Origin: Myroides fluvii
GTDB lineage: Bacteria > Bacteroidota > Bacteroidia > Flavobacteriales > Flavobacteriaceae
NCBI RefSeq assembly: GCF_009792295.1
Contig: NZ_CP039934.1
Coordinates: 3,616,501-3,680,500 of the forward strand
Direction of reading: 5' to 3'
Length of the DNA stretch: 64,000 nucleotides
Shown piece after piece: positions 55,061-63,942 of the stretch. Within the stretch, counting starts at the first letter, position 1, and each line of letters opens with the position of its first letter. Made by a program: the position numbers and the translations under genes. Under the pieces are notes generated by a model. The model searched no databases and was not told the origin of the DNA. It worked only from the letters and a program-made list of their open reading frames with translations.

Positions 55061-55519
55061 TTATTCTTCTTTTAATCGAATGGCTAATATTTCACCCGTT
55101 GCACAAAGTATATCTCCTGCAGACAAAGTCATATCTACCCATATTTTCCTTCCCTCAATACTTCTTAGTGTCCCCTTGAGTAGTAAAGGTACTCCCATCG
55201 GGGTCATCGCTTTAAAATCTACTTTTAAAGAGGCGGTCACACAACGAACAGCGAGAGGTTCTACTAAGGGGATTTCCTCTTCTAAACAGGCAAAAGCAGC
55301 GGCAGATCCCGTGCCATGACAATCTAGTAAAGAAGCTATTAATCCCCCATATACACTACCTGGTAAAGCTGTGTGTTCTGCTTTTGGAGTAAAATGTGCA
55401 ATCGTCCCTCCTGCTCCATCGAGATACGTTTTTAATTGATGTCCCGTTGGATTTAACTTTCCACATCCGTAACAATGTGCTAAATTTTCTGGATATAAGT
55501 CTTGTATTGCCTTTTTCAT
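55061..55519 (-). CDS. PaaI-type hotdog-fold thioesterase
   Basis: 152 residues. The N-terminus has a CYGCG cysteine pair (HCYGCGKLNPTGHQLKTY) as in the 4HBT/PaaI proteins of flavobacteria. The hotdog core reads PGSVYGGLIASLLDCHGTGS (with the helix carrying the putative catalytic Asp), SLKVDFKAMTPMGVPLLLKG and KIWVDMTLS. It probably hydrolyses an acyl-CoA, substrate unknown. Encoded alone and convergent with the glycosyltransferase gene. Confidence 0.83.
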   Translation of the reverse strand: MKKAIQDLYPENLAHCYGCGKLNPTGHQLKTYLDGAGGTIAHFTPKAEHTALPGSVYGGLIASLLDCHGTGSAAAFACLEEEIPLVEPLAVRCVTASLKVDFKAMTPMGVPLLLKGTLRSIEGRKIWVDMTLSAGDILCATGEILAIRLKEE

Positions 55520-55573
55520 CTTGTATTTTTTAGTTGAGCCAAGAAGGTAAGTATTTTTAACTACTTGATAAAA

Positions 55574-56557
55574 CTATTGCAGCTTAAATTCTTCCAATAT
55601 AGCTTTATACCATTGATAAGCGCGCTGAAAATCTCCTGCCTCTGCATGGTGATTGGCTTGCTCTAAAAGTTTTTCTTCGGTGGATGAACCGCTGTTGATC
55701 AAGCGTTGTATCTCTTCCTCATAGGTTCGTTTACTCGTGCGAAATCCTGCAATATGCACATAGTCCGCTTCCACATAGAGGTATTCAAACTCTTTTTTAT
55801 AGGCTTCCGCTAATTGCCATTTTTGATCTTCAATAAAGGTATGCAATCGACGGAGCAATTCATGAGGATAGCTTGCTTCTACAATAGAGACGACAGATTC
55901 TAGATTCCAATCGTTGTATTTCTTCTGCTTAAAAGTCATATGATTGGGATACAAATCCTCTCGTGTCGTATAGGTTTTCTCGACATACTGTATAAAATCA
56001 ACTTGTAATGCCTCAGGTAATTGTGCCAACTGATTTTTAATATTTCGCTTTTTAAATACAGGAACACAACTGCCCCACACCTCGGGTTTACATTGAAAAG
56101 AGAGGTGAACGATATGCATCTTTTGGTTGAACAAGATGATGTAAGACAAAGGCATAGTTGCACCATGTTTTTGACTACAGTAAAAAAGGGGAATAAAAAC
56201 GGCATGCTTCCAATTGTAGGTTTTAAACCAAACCGCTTCACTGTAAAACATCAACATGGAAGATTCATAACGCGGGTGTTCATATACGAAAGAAGTCTCT
56301 CCCACATCGCTGTTTAGCTTTAACGTTATCGTTGAGGGTAATCCGATATAATCAAACGCACGTTTGCTGTCGTAATTATTACAAGCGGCACTTACTTTCA
56401 TGTACAAACTCGTTTCTCCGTCTTCATCTAACCACATTTTCACAGCTGTCACTTCATCTTGATTTAGGGCTTGTCCATAGTGAACCGCAGATCCCAATAG
56501 AAAAAAACAGATACACCACACCCATTGCTGCAGGGTAGAAAAAAGCTTTTTCATCAT
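55574..56557 (-). CDS. Exported hypothetical protein with TPR-like C-terminus
   Basis: 327 residues (ATG ATG start). Signal peptide about 1-29 (LLGSAVHYGQ). The mature N-terminal part has several cysteines (SAACNNYD, FYCSQKHG, FQCKPEVWGSC). The C-terminal ~45 residues resemble one TPR hairpin pair (LLEQANHHAEAGDFQRAYQW, YKAILEEF). No family is recognised. It lies 54 bp upstream of the thioesterase gene on the same strand. Confidence 0.65.
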   Translation of the reverse strand: MMKKLFSTLQQWVWCICFFLLGSAVHYGQALNQDEVTAVKMWLDEDGETSLYMKVSAACNNYDSKRAFDYIGLPSTITLKLNSDVGETSFVYEHPRYESSMLMFYSEAVWFKTYNWKHAVFIPLFYCSQKHGATMPLSYIILFNQKMHIVHLSFQCKPEVWGSCVPVFKKRNIKNQLAQLPEALQVDFIQYVEKTYTTREDLYPNHMTFKQKKYNDWNLESVVSIVEASYPHELLRRLHTFIEDQKWQLAEAYKKEFEYLYVEADYVHIAGFRTSKRTYEEEIQRLINSGSSTEEKLLEQANHHAEAGDFQRAYQWYKAILEEFKLQ

Positions 56558-56808
56558 TTCTTCTCTTTTTTAATATCAAAACTAACGCTATATATTCAAA
56601 AATAGTACAAGATGCATACTGATTTTTGACAATCCGCGATTTAATTATGCAACCGGGTCTCATTCTTATATTAATCACATCTTTTTTGCCAATAGTTCTA
56701 AAAATAAAAATAAAAATTTCTTAAAAAATCTATTTCACAATGCTTTTTTATAATAATAAATGACTTATATTAGAGCTCTATAAAATTTTAATACATAAAA
56801 GTTAGTAA

Positions 56809-57387
56809 ATGAAAAGAACAAAACGTATTTTTCTGGTTGCCACCCTAGCGCTAACGAGTACTGTTTTTGCCCAGGGTAACATCAAAACTATAACAAATCA
56901 ATTTTCTACATTATTCAACAAGTCCTCTAATTATCAGAATTTTAAAATTGTCGATAAGCAAAGTCTTTTGGATTTACAACAGAATGTAGAAGATTCTCTT
57001 CGCCAATATAAAAATAATACAGCGGCGAATCAATCGCTGATTGAACAGCATAAAAAAGAGCTAGAAACTGCCACACAAAAACTAAATACTGCAGAACAGG
57101 AGTTGAAAACTTCTTTAGCAAAGGAAGAACACTTCGATTTTTTGGGTATTACTGCTGATAAGAACACGATACAAACTGTAATTTTAGCAATTTTTGCTTT
57201 TCTATTTGTTCTTGTTGCTCTTTTCTACTACCGCTTTAAAAAATCACATGTAGATACTAAGGATGCGCTCAAAAAATTAAAAGACACGGATGAAGAGTTT
57301 GAAGAATTCCGCAAATTGTCATTGGAACGAGAGCAGAAGATCAGAAGACAACTTCAGGATGAAATCAATAAAAACAAGGTTGACTAA
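56809..57387 (+). CDS. Hypothetical protein with signal peptide, coiled coil and one membrane segment
   Basis: 192 residues. Signal peptide 1-21 (ending TVFAQ), a periplasmic coiled coil (about 70-105, IEQHKKELETATQKLNTAEQ), a membrane helix (about 124-143, TVILAIFAFLFVLVALFYYR) and a charged cytoplasmic coiled coil to the end. Homologues in flavobacteria are often mislabelled as tRNA (guanine-N1)-methyltransferase, but no methyltransferase domain is present. It may be a structural envelope protein; function unknown. A terminator follows. Confidence 0.75.
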   Translation: MKRTKRIFLVATLALTSTVFAQGNIKTITNQFSTLFNKSSNYQNFKIVDKQSLLDLQQNVEDSLRQYKNNTAANQSLIEQHKKELETATQKLNTAEQELKTSLAKEEHFDFLGITADKNTIQTVILAIFAFLFVLVALFYYRFKKSHVDTKDALKKLKDTDEEFEEFRKLSLEREQKIRRQLQDEINKNKVD

Positions 57388-57411
57388 TTACAAATATGGA
57401 AATGAATCAAC

Positions 57412-57450
57412 AAAAAAAGTCGTAAAGCAACAACTTTACGACTTTTTTTT
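57412..57450. terminator. Bidirectional terminator
   Basis: 16-bp stem AAAAAAAGTCGTAAAG / CTTTACGACTTTTTTT with loop CAACAA, between convergent genes. Confidence 0.93.
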
Positions 57451-57455
57451 ATTTT

Positions 57456-58289
57456 TTACTCTTCGTGAAAAGCGATGATTGGCACATGCGTATGATAGCT
57501 TAATTTTTTAGTCATGCTCGAAGTAAACAACTTATCCAAGAAACTTCTGTTTCGCTTGACAGAAACAAGTAAGTCAATATTTTCTTTGTCCAAGAAAGTG
57601 AATATTTCTTTTTCTACCTCTTTTCCTTCTACAATAGCAAACGTTATTGGATTTCCCTTGTAGTGTTCTAACCAACTATCCACTACTTCTTGTTTGATGC
57701 TATCCACATCTTCTACTACGTGAATACACTTAATTGTAGCGTCATAGCCTTTGGCGATTTTCACTAATTTATCTAATACGATTTTATCGCTTGTATTAAA
57801 TAACGTTGAAAACGCGATGGAATTGATTCCATTAAAAACAGCATCATGTGGTACACTTAACACAGGGGCTTTTAGGGAATTGATGGCGTTAATTGTATTA
57901 GACCCCAACAATTTTCTATCCCATCCTGAGTTTCCATTCGTTCCCATTACCACTAAATCAATTTCTTCTTCTTCTACTCTTTTCTTCAAGATGGAGTTTA
58001 AGAAACCTTCTTCGAGGATAAAGTTCATAGGAACGTGATCTAAGTTGTTTTCTTTGGCGATATCGCGAATGAAAGGCACTTGATCTTTAAAGTTTTCAAA
58101 ATTGCTTAATTCTATTGATTTATATACGTCTTGCACCATTACAGGGTTAGCTGTCGCAGAGATTACTGGCATTTCATAAGCGTGTAAAACAAAAAGGGTT
58201 GCTTTTTGACTATCCGCCATTTTTAGTGCGTATATTAAAGCATTATTTGCTGTTTCTGAGAAATCTGTTGGGAAAAGTATTTTCTTCAT
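57456..58289 (-). CDS. Universal stress protein with two UspA domains
   Basis: 277 residues, made of two tandem Usp domains. Domain 1 (about 1-145) begins KKILFPTDFSETANNALIYA and ends in the ATP-binding-type motif VMGTNGNSGWDRKLLGSNTI. Domain 2 (about 150-277) is more diverged: its terminal motif reads VSVKRNRSFLDKLFTSSMTK, lacking the glycine-rich G-x2-G-x9-G pattern. It is probably a nucleotide-binding stress protein in the cytoplasm. The 5' side opens into a 2-kb repeat region. Confidence 0.9.
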   Translation of the reverse strand: MKKILFPTDFSETANNALIYALKMADSQKATLFVLHAYEMPVISATANPVMVQDVYKSIELSNFENFKDQVPFIRDIAKENNLDHVPMNFILEEGFLNSILKKRVEEEEIDLVVMGTNGNSGWDRKLLGSNTINAINSLKAPVLSVPHDAVFNGINSIAFSTLFNTSDKIVLDKLVKIAKGYDATIKCIHVVEDVDSIKQEVVDSWLEHYKGNPITFAIVEGKEVEKEIFTFLDKENIDLLVSVKRNRSFLDKLFTSSMTKKLSYHTHVPIIAFHEE

Positions 58290-58635
58290 GGTAGTGATAA
58301 TTTTGATTTCTATAAAGATAAGGAATTAAGATTAACTTTTTAGTTTCCAATACGTAAAAAAACGCAGTATTTATCAGGCTTTTAAATGAAAAAATAGCAC
58401 TTAAAAATGTGAAAATTGTACAAGTTTTTTGTTAGTTGCTTTTTTGTGAACGTCTGATTTTTCTACAAAGAACAACCCTCACAAGAAAGGTAAAGTTGCT
58501 TTTTTGTTTTTTTGTGAAGTTTTGAATCTTCTACAAAGCACAAATCGTAGCGTAGCGAAAATCGAAACGTAGTGAAAATCGAAACGTAGTGAAGATTCAT
58601 CGAACACTAAAACAAATATAAAATAGGTGAGATAT

Positions 58636-58714
58636 ATTCATCGAATACGAAAATAAAATCGAAGCGTAGATTCATCGAATACGAAAATAAAATCGAAGCG
58701 TAGATTCATCGAAT
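58636..58714. repeat. 34-bp direct repeat, about 2.3 copies
   Basis: ATTCATCGAATACGAAAATA followed by AAATCGAAGCGTAG occurs at 58636 and 58670, and a partial third copy begins at 58704. The flanking 58540-58600 region has related shorter steps (AAAATCGAAACGTAGTG). The rest of 58290-58784 holds no gene I can support. Confidence 0.85.
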
Positions 58715-58784
58715 ACCAATACAAAATATAAACCTAATGAGATAAATATTAACCAATGAGATAAACCTCACAAAGTTCCACCCC

Positions 58785-60260
58785 CTTTCTTTTTTAAAGG
58801 GTAAAAAAGAAGCAAAAACCCCTTCAACTAACCCAAATAAGGGTCAAATTAGCTTTCAAGACTGAAAATAAAAGAACTCGCTGCGCTCAAACACCTTTTA
58901 TTTTTGCAGTCTTTTCAACCATTTGACGCTCCTGATTTGGCTTGCGTTGGGTTTAGATCTTCGTTTATCAGCGATCGTTCATCAACAATCAACAGTCAAC
59001 CCTCACCACCTCACCCTGTCAACCACCAACCAACAATCAACCTACTAACCAATTCCCCACTTCTCTTTCTTTTTTAAGGGGTAAAAAAGAAGCAAAAACC
59101 CCTTCAACTAACCCAAATAAGGGTCAAATTTGCTTTCAAGACTGAAAATAAAAGAACTCGCTGCGCTCAAACACCTTTTATTTTTGCAGTCTTTTCAACC
59201 ATTTGACGCTCCTGATTTGGCTTACGTTGGGTTTAGATCTTAGTTTATCAGGTGATTGTTCATCAACAGTCAACAATCATCACCTCACCACCTCATCATC
59301 TCACCACCTCATCACCTCATCACCTCATCACCTCACCCTGTCAACCACCAACCACCAACCAACAATCAACCTACTAACCAATTCCCCAATTCTCTTTCTT
59401 TTTTAAAGGGTAAAAAAGAAGCAAAAACCCCTTCAACTAACCCAAATAAGGGTCAAATTAGCTTTCAAGACTGAAAATAAAAGAACTCGCTGCGCTCAAA
59501 CACCTTTTATTTTTGCAGTCTTTTCAACCATTTGACGCTCCTGATTTGGCTTGCGTTGGGTTTAGATTTTCGTTTATCAGCGATCGTTTATCAACAGTCA
59601 ACAATCACCAACTCACCATCTCATCATCTCACCCTGTCAACCACCAACCAACAATCAACCTACTAACCAATTCCCCACTTTTCTTTCTTTTTTAAGGGGT
59701 AAAAAAGAAGCAAAAAACCCTTCAACTAACCCAAATAAGGGTCAAATTTGCTTTCAAGACTGAAAATAAAAGAACTCGCTACGCTCAAACACCTTTTATT
59801 TTTGCAGTCTTTTCAACCATTTGACGCTCCTGATTTGGCTTGCGTTGGGTTTAGATCTTCGTTTATCAGCGATCGTTCATCAACAGTCAACCCTCAACAA
59901 TCAACAGTCAACCCTCACCACCTCACCATCTCACCACCAACCAACAATCAACCTACTAACCAATTCCCCACTTCTCTTTCTTTTTTAAGGGGTAAAAAAG
60001 AAGCAAAAACCCCTTCAACTAACCCAAATAAGGGTCAAATTTGCTTTCAAGACTGAAAATAAAAGAACTCGCTACGCTCAAACACCTTTTATTTTTGCAG
60101 TCTTTTCAACCATTTGACGCTCCTGATTTGGCTTGCGTTGGGTTTAGATTTTCGTTTATCAGCGATCGTTCATCAACAGTCAACCCTCAACAATCACCCC
60201 TCACCACCTCATCATCTCACCACCTCACCACCTCATCATCTCACAACATAAATGAATAAA
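58785..60260. repeat. Five-copy array of a ~202-bp structured unit with heptamer/octamer spacers
   Basis: Conserved cores at 58785-58986, 59065-59266, 59394-59595, 59683-59885 and 59976-60176, nearly identical and in the same orientation. Each core begins CTTTCTTTTTTAA and carries a nested inverted repeat (copy 1, 58828-58956): outer CTAACCCAA / TTGGGTTTAG, middle GTCAAAT / ATTTGAC, inner GACTGAAAATAAAAG / CTTTTATTTTTGCAGTC around an AACTCGCTGCGCTC loop. Spacers of 78-128 bp vary. On the minus strand they read as TTGACTG/TTGATTG heptamers, plus ACCTCATC octamers on the plus strand. No coding function is supported. Confidence 0.93.
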
Positions 60261-60263
60261 TAG

Positions 60264-60271
60264 TATCTTTG
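60264..60271 (+). promoter_or_regulatory. -7 promoter element of mnmE
   Basis: TATCTTTG (TAnnTTTG), 20 bp before the ATG and directly downstream of the repeat array; a very short leader is expected. Confidence 0.55.
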
Positions 60272-60290
60272 TACATATTTAGATAGACCA

Positions 60291-61682
60291 ATGATATTAC
60301 AAGATACTATTGTTGCTTTGGCTACTCCTTCGGGTGCTGGGGCAGTTGCGATTATACGTGTATCGGGAAAGGATGCGATTAGCTTGGTTAATGGCATCTT
60401 TCAATCGATTAAGAACAAAGATTTGACGAAACAAAAGACGCATACGCTTCACTTAGGCCATATTGTCGATGGGGAACGCGTATTGGATCAGGTCTTGGTT
60501 TCTGTATTCAAAAACCCACACTCGTATACGGGGGAAGATACGATTGAGATTTCGTGTCACGGATCGACCTTCATTCAGCAGCAGATTATTCAACTGTGCT
60601 TGCGCAAAGGGGCTAAAATGGCCCAACCGGGTGAATTTACCATGCGCGCTTTTTTAAATGGAAAATTGGATTTGTCTCAAGCGGAGGCCGTAGCGGATTT
60701 AATTGCTTCGGATAATGAGGCGAGTCACCAAATTGCCATGCAGCAAATGCGCGGTGGCTTCTCTAACGAAATTGCACTTTTGCGTGAACAACTCCTCAAC
60801 TTTGCTTCTCTTATTGAGCTAGAACTGGATTTCTCGGAAGAGGATGTGGAATTTGCTGATCGCACGCAATTTAAAGCACTTATTGACCGTATTGAGTTCG
60901 TCCTCAAACGCTTAATCGATTCTTTTGCCGTTGGAAATGTAATCAAAAACGGAATTCCCGTGGCTATTGTTGGGGAACCCAACGTGGGAAAATCGACCTT
61001 GTTAAATGCTTTACTCAACGAGGAACGCGCCATTGTTTCTGATATTGCAGGAACTACACGTGATACGATTGAGGATGAATTGGTGATCGACGGAATTGGA
61101 TTCCGCTTTATTGATACGGCTGGAATTCGCGAAACAAAAGACGTCGTAGAAAGTATCGGTATTCAAAAGACTTTCGAAAAAATTGAAGCTGCTCAGGTAG
61201 TCATCTACTTGATTGACGGCGGAAAATTGACGACTCAATCCATCGATCAAATCAACGTAGAACTGGAGAAATTAAAGAATAAATACCCGCTGAAACCACT
61301 CCTCGTCGTGTGTAACAAACAGGATCTTCTCACTCCTGAACAAATCGACGTTTTTCAATCGAAAATTGAAAATTTAATGTTGATGTCCGCCAAAGCAAAT
61401 CTCGGCATTGACGAGCTGAAACAAACGCTATTAGGTTTTGTAAATACGGGTGCTCTACGCAATAATGAAACAATCGTAACGAATACTCGTCACTACGATT
61501 CGCTGCTCAAAGCTTTAGAGGAAATCGAAAAGGTGAAATGGGGCTTACAAACGAATCTCTCCGCCGATCTGATGGCTATCGATATTCGTCAAGCACTCTA
61601 CTTCTTCGGAGAAATTACGGGTCAAGTAACGAATGATGAACTGTTGGGGAATATTTTTGCTAATTTTTGTATCGGTAAATAA
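60291..61682 (+). CDS. mnmE: tRNA modification GTPase MnmE (TrmE)
   Basis: 463 residues, normal length. Domains: the N-terminal tetrahydrofolate-binding domain (about 1-120, TIVALATPSGAGAVAIIRVS), a helical domain, and a G domain with G1 GEPNVGKST (228-236), G2 region IAGTTRDTIEDEL, G3 DTAG, and G4 NKQD. The chain ends with the invariant FCIGK motif, whose cysteine is catalytic. With MnmG it makes the cmnm5U34 modification of tRNA wobble uridines. The gene is complete up to its final codon although an integrase gene lies 150 bp downstream. Confidence 0.97.
   Translation: MILQDTIVALATPSGAGAVAIIRVSGKDAISLVNGIFQSIKNKDLTKQKTHTLHLGHIVDGERVLDQVLVSVFKNPHSYTGEDTIEISCHGSTFIQQQIIQLCLRKGAKMAQPGEFTMRAFLNGKLDLSQAEAVADLIASDNEASHQIAMQQMRGGFSNEIALLREQLLNFASLIELELDFSEEDVEFADRTQFKALIDRIEFVLKRLIDSFAVGNVIKNGIPVAIVGEPNVGKSTLLNALLNEERAIVSDIAGTTRDTIEDELVIDGIGFRFIDTAGIRETKDVVESIGIQKTFEKIEAAQVVIYLIDGGKLTTQSIDQINVELEKLKNKYPLKPLLVVCNKQDLLTPEQIDVFQSKIENLMLMSAKANLGIDELKQTLLGFVNTGALRNNETIVTNTRHYDSLLKALEEIEKVKWGLQTNLSADLMAIDIRQALYFFGEITGQVTNDELLGNIFANFCIGK
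61665..61682. other. Candidate attachment site at the mnmE 3' end
   Basis: The last six codons of mnmE (Phe-Cys-Ile-Gly-Lys-stop) are the position where SGI1-type islands insert in Proteobacteria. Here a tyrosine integrase follows, so these 18 bp are a candidate att core. The second copy would be outside the window, so this is inference. Confidence 0.35.
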
Positions 61683-61720
61683 GTTACGTTTCCGTTGTTA
61701 AGATATACTTTCTTTTAATT

Positions 61721-61756
61721 GACTATCAGCAAATTAAAACTGATAGTCTTTTCTTT
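61721..61756 (+). terminator. Terminator after mnmE
   Basis: 9-bp stem GACTATCAG / CTGATAGTC, 10-nt loop, then TTTTCTTTT. Confidence 0.82.
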
Positions 61757-61782
61757 TACGTTCTTTTCTTAGTATATTCGTT

Positions 61783-61831
61783 GCTACAAATTCATCACAT
61801 ATTTTAGATATGTAGCAAATGTCATCACATA
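61783..61831. repeat. Direct and inverted repeats just upstream of the integrase start
   Basis: CAAATTCATCACATA (61787-61801) and CAAATGTCATCACATA (61816-61831) form an imperfect direct repeat that ends at the integrase ATG. GCTACA (61783) and TGTAGC (61811) are inverted. They are candidate arm-type integrase sites or an autoregulatory operator. Confidence 0.55.
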
Positions 61832-62959
61832 ATGAAAATCACACTAAGAGAACGTCTATTACCCAGTGGTAAGATTAACCTATCTATCGAATACTATAAA
61901 GGTACCATACTCCAACCGAACGGCAAACGCAAAACGGTTAGAGATTATGAAAACTTAAAGCTATTCTTACACAGCGAACCTAAAAATCCTAGTGAAAGAA
62001 AAGAGAATAAAGAAACCCTGGCACTTGCCAAACAAATCTTAGCTATTCGAGAAGCGGAGTTTTACCAAGGTCGCTTTGAACTAAAGAATACGACTAAAGG
62101 TAAAATCCCCTTTTTAGACTACTTTCAGGAGAAAACGGAGGAGAAATCCGATAGTCCCAAAAACTACGGCAATTGGACAGCTACCCTAATTCATCTAAAG
62201 CGATGCATCTCCCCTAACACTATCTTTGATGATGTTGATGAAAAGTTTATAAAACGTGTGCGTACTTATTTTGATAAAGAAGCCCGTACTAAGAGTGATC
62301 TTCCTTTATCACTTAACTCTAAATATTCCTACTTCAACAAGTTTAAGGCCTGTTTGCGCGCAGCCTTTGATGAGGGCTACTTAGCTCTAAATTATGCAGC
62401 TAAAATCAAGTCATTTGAACAGGCTGAGAGCCAACGAGAATACCTCACGTTTAATGAAGTACAACAATTAGCCAATACGGAATGTAAATATGAAGTTTTA
62501 AAACGCGCGTTCTTATTCTCTTGCCTTACTGGTTTGCGATGGTCAGATATCCACAACATGACCTGGTCTGAAGTTCGCGATGAAGATGATTCAAGTCGGG
62601 TAAACTTCAGACAAGAGAAAACCGATGGCGTTGAGTATCTATACATTTCTACTCAAGCTCGAGAGCTATTAGGAGAACGCAAAGGCAATCGAGATCGAGT
62701 GTTTATTGGCTTGCGGTACTCAGCTGTTTATAACAACGCTATTGTGCTGTGGTGCAATAAGGCTGGGATATCCAAGCATATTACTTTTCATAGTGCCAGA
62801 CATACAAACGCGGTACTTTTACTTGAGAATGGAGCGGATATTTATACGGTTTCCAAACGCTTAGGACATCGTGAAATACGCACTACTGCAATCTATGCTA
62901 AGATTGTAGATGAGAAAATGAAAGAAGCTTCTAATTTAATTCCAGAACTAAACTTTTAA
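61832..62959 (+). CDS. int: Tyrosine site-specific recombinase (integrase)
   Basis: 375 residues of the Bacteroidota integrative-element type. There is an N-terminal arm-binding region (about 1-90), a SAM-like core-binding domain (about 95-195) and a catalytic domain (about 205-370). The active residues are present: Arg236 in LTGLRWSDI, a lysine in the beta-hairpin near 263, His320-x-x-Arg323 in HSARHT, His346 in LGHREIRTT, and the nucleophile Tyr355 in AIYAKI. It is intact and probably functional. It sits just after mnmE and upstream of an unknown gene and a possible excisionase, marking one end of a mobile element that continues beyond the window. Confidence 0.94.
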   Translation: MKITLRERLLPSGKINLSIEYYKGTILQPNGKRKTVRDYENLKLFLHSEPKNPSERKENKETLALAKQILAIREAEFYQGRFELKNTTKGKIPFLDYFQEKTEEKSDSPKNYGNWTATLIHLKRCISPNTIFDDVDEKFIKRVRTYFDKEARTKSDLPLSLNSKYSYFNKFKACLRAAFDEGYLALNYAAKIKSFEQAESQREYLTFNEVQQLANTECKYEVLKRAFLFSCLTGLRWSDIHNMTWSEVRDEDDSSRVNFRQEKTDGVEYLYISTQARELLGERKGNRDRVFIGLRYSAVYNNAIVLWCNKAGISKHITFHSARHTNAVLLLENGADIYTVSKRLGHREIRTTAIYAKIVDEKMKEASNLIPELNF

Positions 62960-62963
62960 GATT

Positions 62964-63845
62964 ATGACAATATTTTTAATCACAACGGCAACTATATTAT
63001 TTACCTGTTTACTACTAAACTTCGGACAGTATTATTTCAAAAAGATCTATCCTTATTTACTAGGACAAACAGTGATTTGGGACAAACAAAACGACCGCCT
63101 AAAACTTATACTTGGGTTAACTACACTCTTTTTCGCTTATTTCTCTTTTCAAAGTATTTGGGTGGCTGGAACTGTTTTTGAAGAACTAAACCTTGTACTA
63201 TACGCTATTCTATTAGTTAGTAACATTCTATTTTACGTTATCTACATCCAAAATAAAATATTATTCAATACACCCTCTTTGACAACTGATTCGGATGAAA
63301 AGAAAAAGATAGAAGAGCAAATTAAAGAGCAAATCGCCCAGGAACAAGAAGATATTCGCTTTGAACAAAAAGTAAAAGAATACCAGAAGAAAATTAAAGC
63401 AACTATTGATTTTATCAAAGGAGAAGGCAATAAGTCAATTAATCTCTATTCTAATTTAACTTCACACAAAACACAAGAGAACAATTTTACTAGCAATTCA
63501 TTTACTTTTAAAAATATAGACGATGAAAAGTCAAAAAAAATCGCTGAAGAATATCTCCCATATTTTAATAATGACATTTCTACTCTAAGTTTGTTTGTTA
63601 GTAACCCATTAGGTGCTGACTTAGCATTAAATTGCATATATACAAGCAGAAATAGACAAGTTTCTTATATAAAAATTTTCGAACTACTAAATACAATTTG
63701 TGCGGAAGATATATTAGATCTATTTGAAGAAGAACGAAGTAAAATGTGTCATTTTATTGTACGTAAATTCAAAAGAAATGGGAAATCTATTGATCAAAAC
63801 AACTTAAAAACAGCTTTTTCGAAATGGAGAACAAAAAACGGATAA
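62964..63845 (+). CDS. Unknown membrane/coiled-coil protein in the integrative element
   Basis: 293 residues. Three hydrophobic segments lie in the first ~100 residues (about 3-22, 48-68 and 77-96). A highly charged coiled coil follows (about 108-150, EEQIKEQIAQEQEDIRFEQK), then a cytoplasmic C-terminal domain with a helical tail (FELLNTICAEDILDLFEEER, FIVRKFKRNGKSI, LKTAFSKWRTKNG). The gene starts 4 bp after int and is probably cotranscribed. It does not resemble a transposition or conjugation protein I know; cargo, sensor or defence roles are all possible. The sequence is AT-richer than the core genes. Confidence 0.7.
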   Translation: MTIFLITTATILFTCLLLNFGQYYFKKIYPYLLGQTVIWDKQNDRLKLILGLTTLFFAYFSFQSIWVAGTVFEELNLVLYAILLVSNILFYVIYIQNKILFNTPSLTTDSDEKKKIEEQIKEQIAQEQEDIRFEQKVKEYQKKIKATIDFIKGEGNKSINLYSNLTSHKTQENNFTSNSFTFKNIDDEKSKKIAEEYLPYFNNDISTLSLFVSNPLGADLALNCIYTSRNRQVSYIKIFELLNTICAEDILDLFEEERSKMCHFIVRKFKRNGKSIDQNNLKTAFSKWRTKNG

Positions 63846-63942
63846 AGTAATCGACTATAAAACAGTAAATTACCTTTTTCCTTATTTTATTTTTCTTTCT
63901 AATACTACACCTTTGCTTTCATAATCCTAAAAACAGAAAGCA

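Noticed and set aside
59203..60259. Short plus-strand open frames inside the repeat array
   Set aside because: They recur once per repeat unit with His/Ser/Thr/Pro-rich translations of low-complexity DNA and have no start context; products of repetition, not genes.
58785..60260. CRISPR array
   Set aside because: Repeats are ~202 bp with low-complexity CA-rich spacers related to each other; real CRISPR repeats are 24-48 bp with unrelated spacers, and no cas gene is near.
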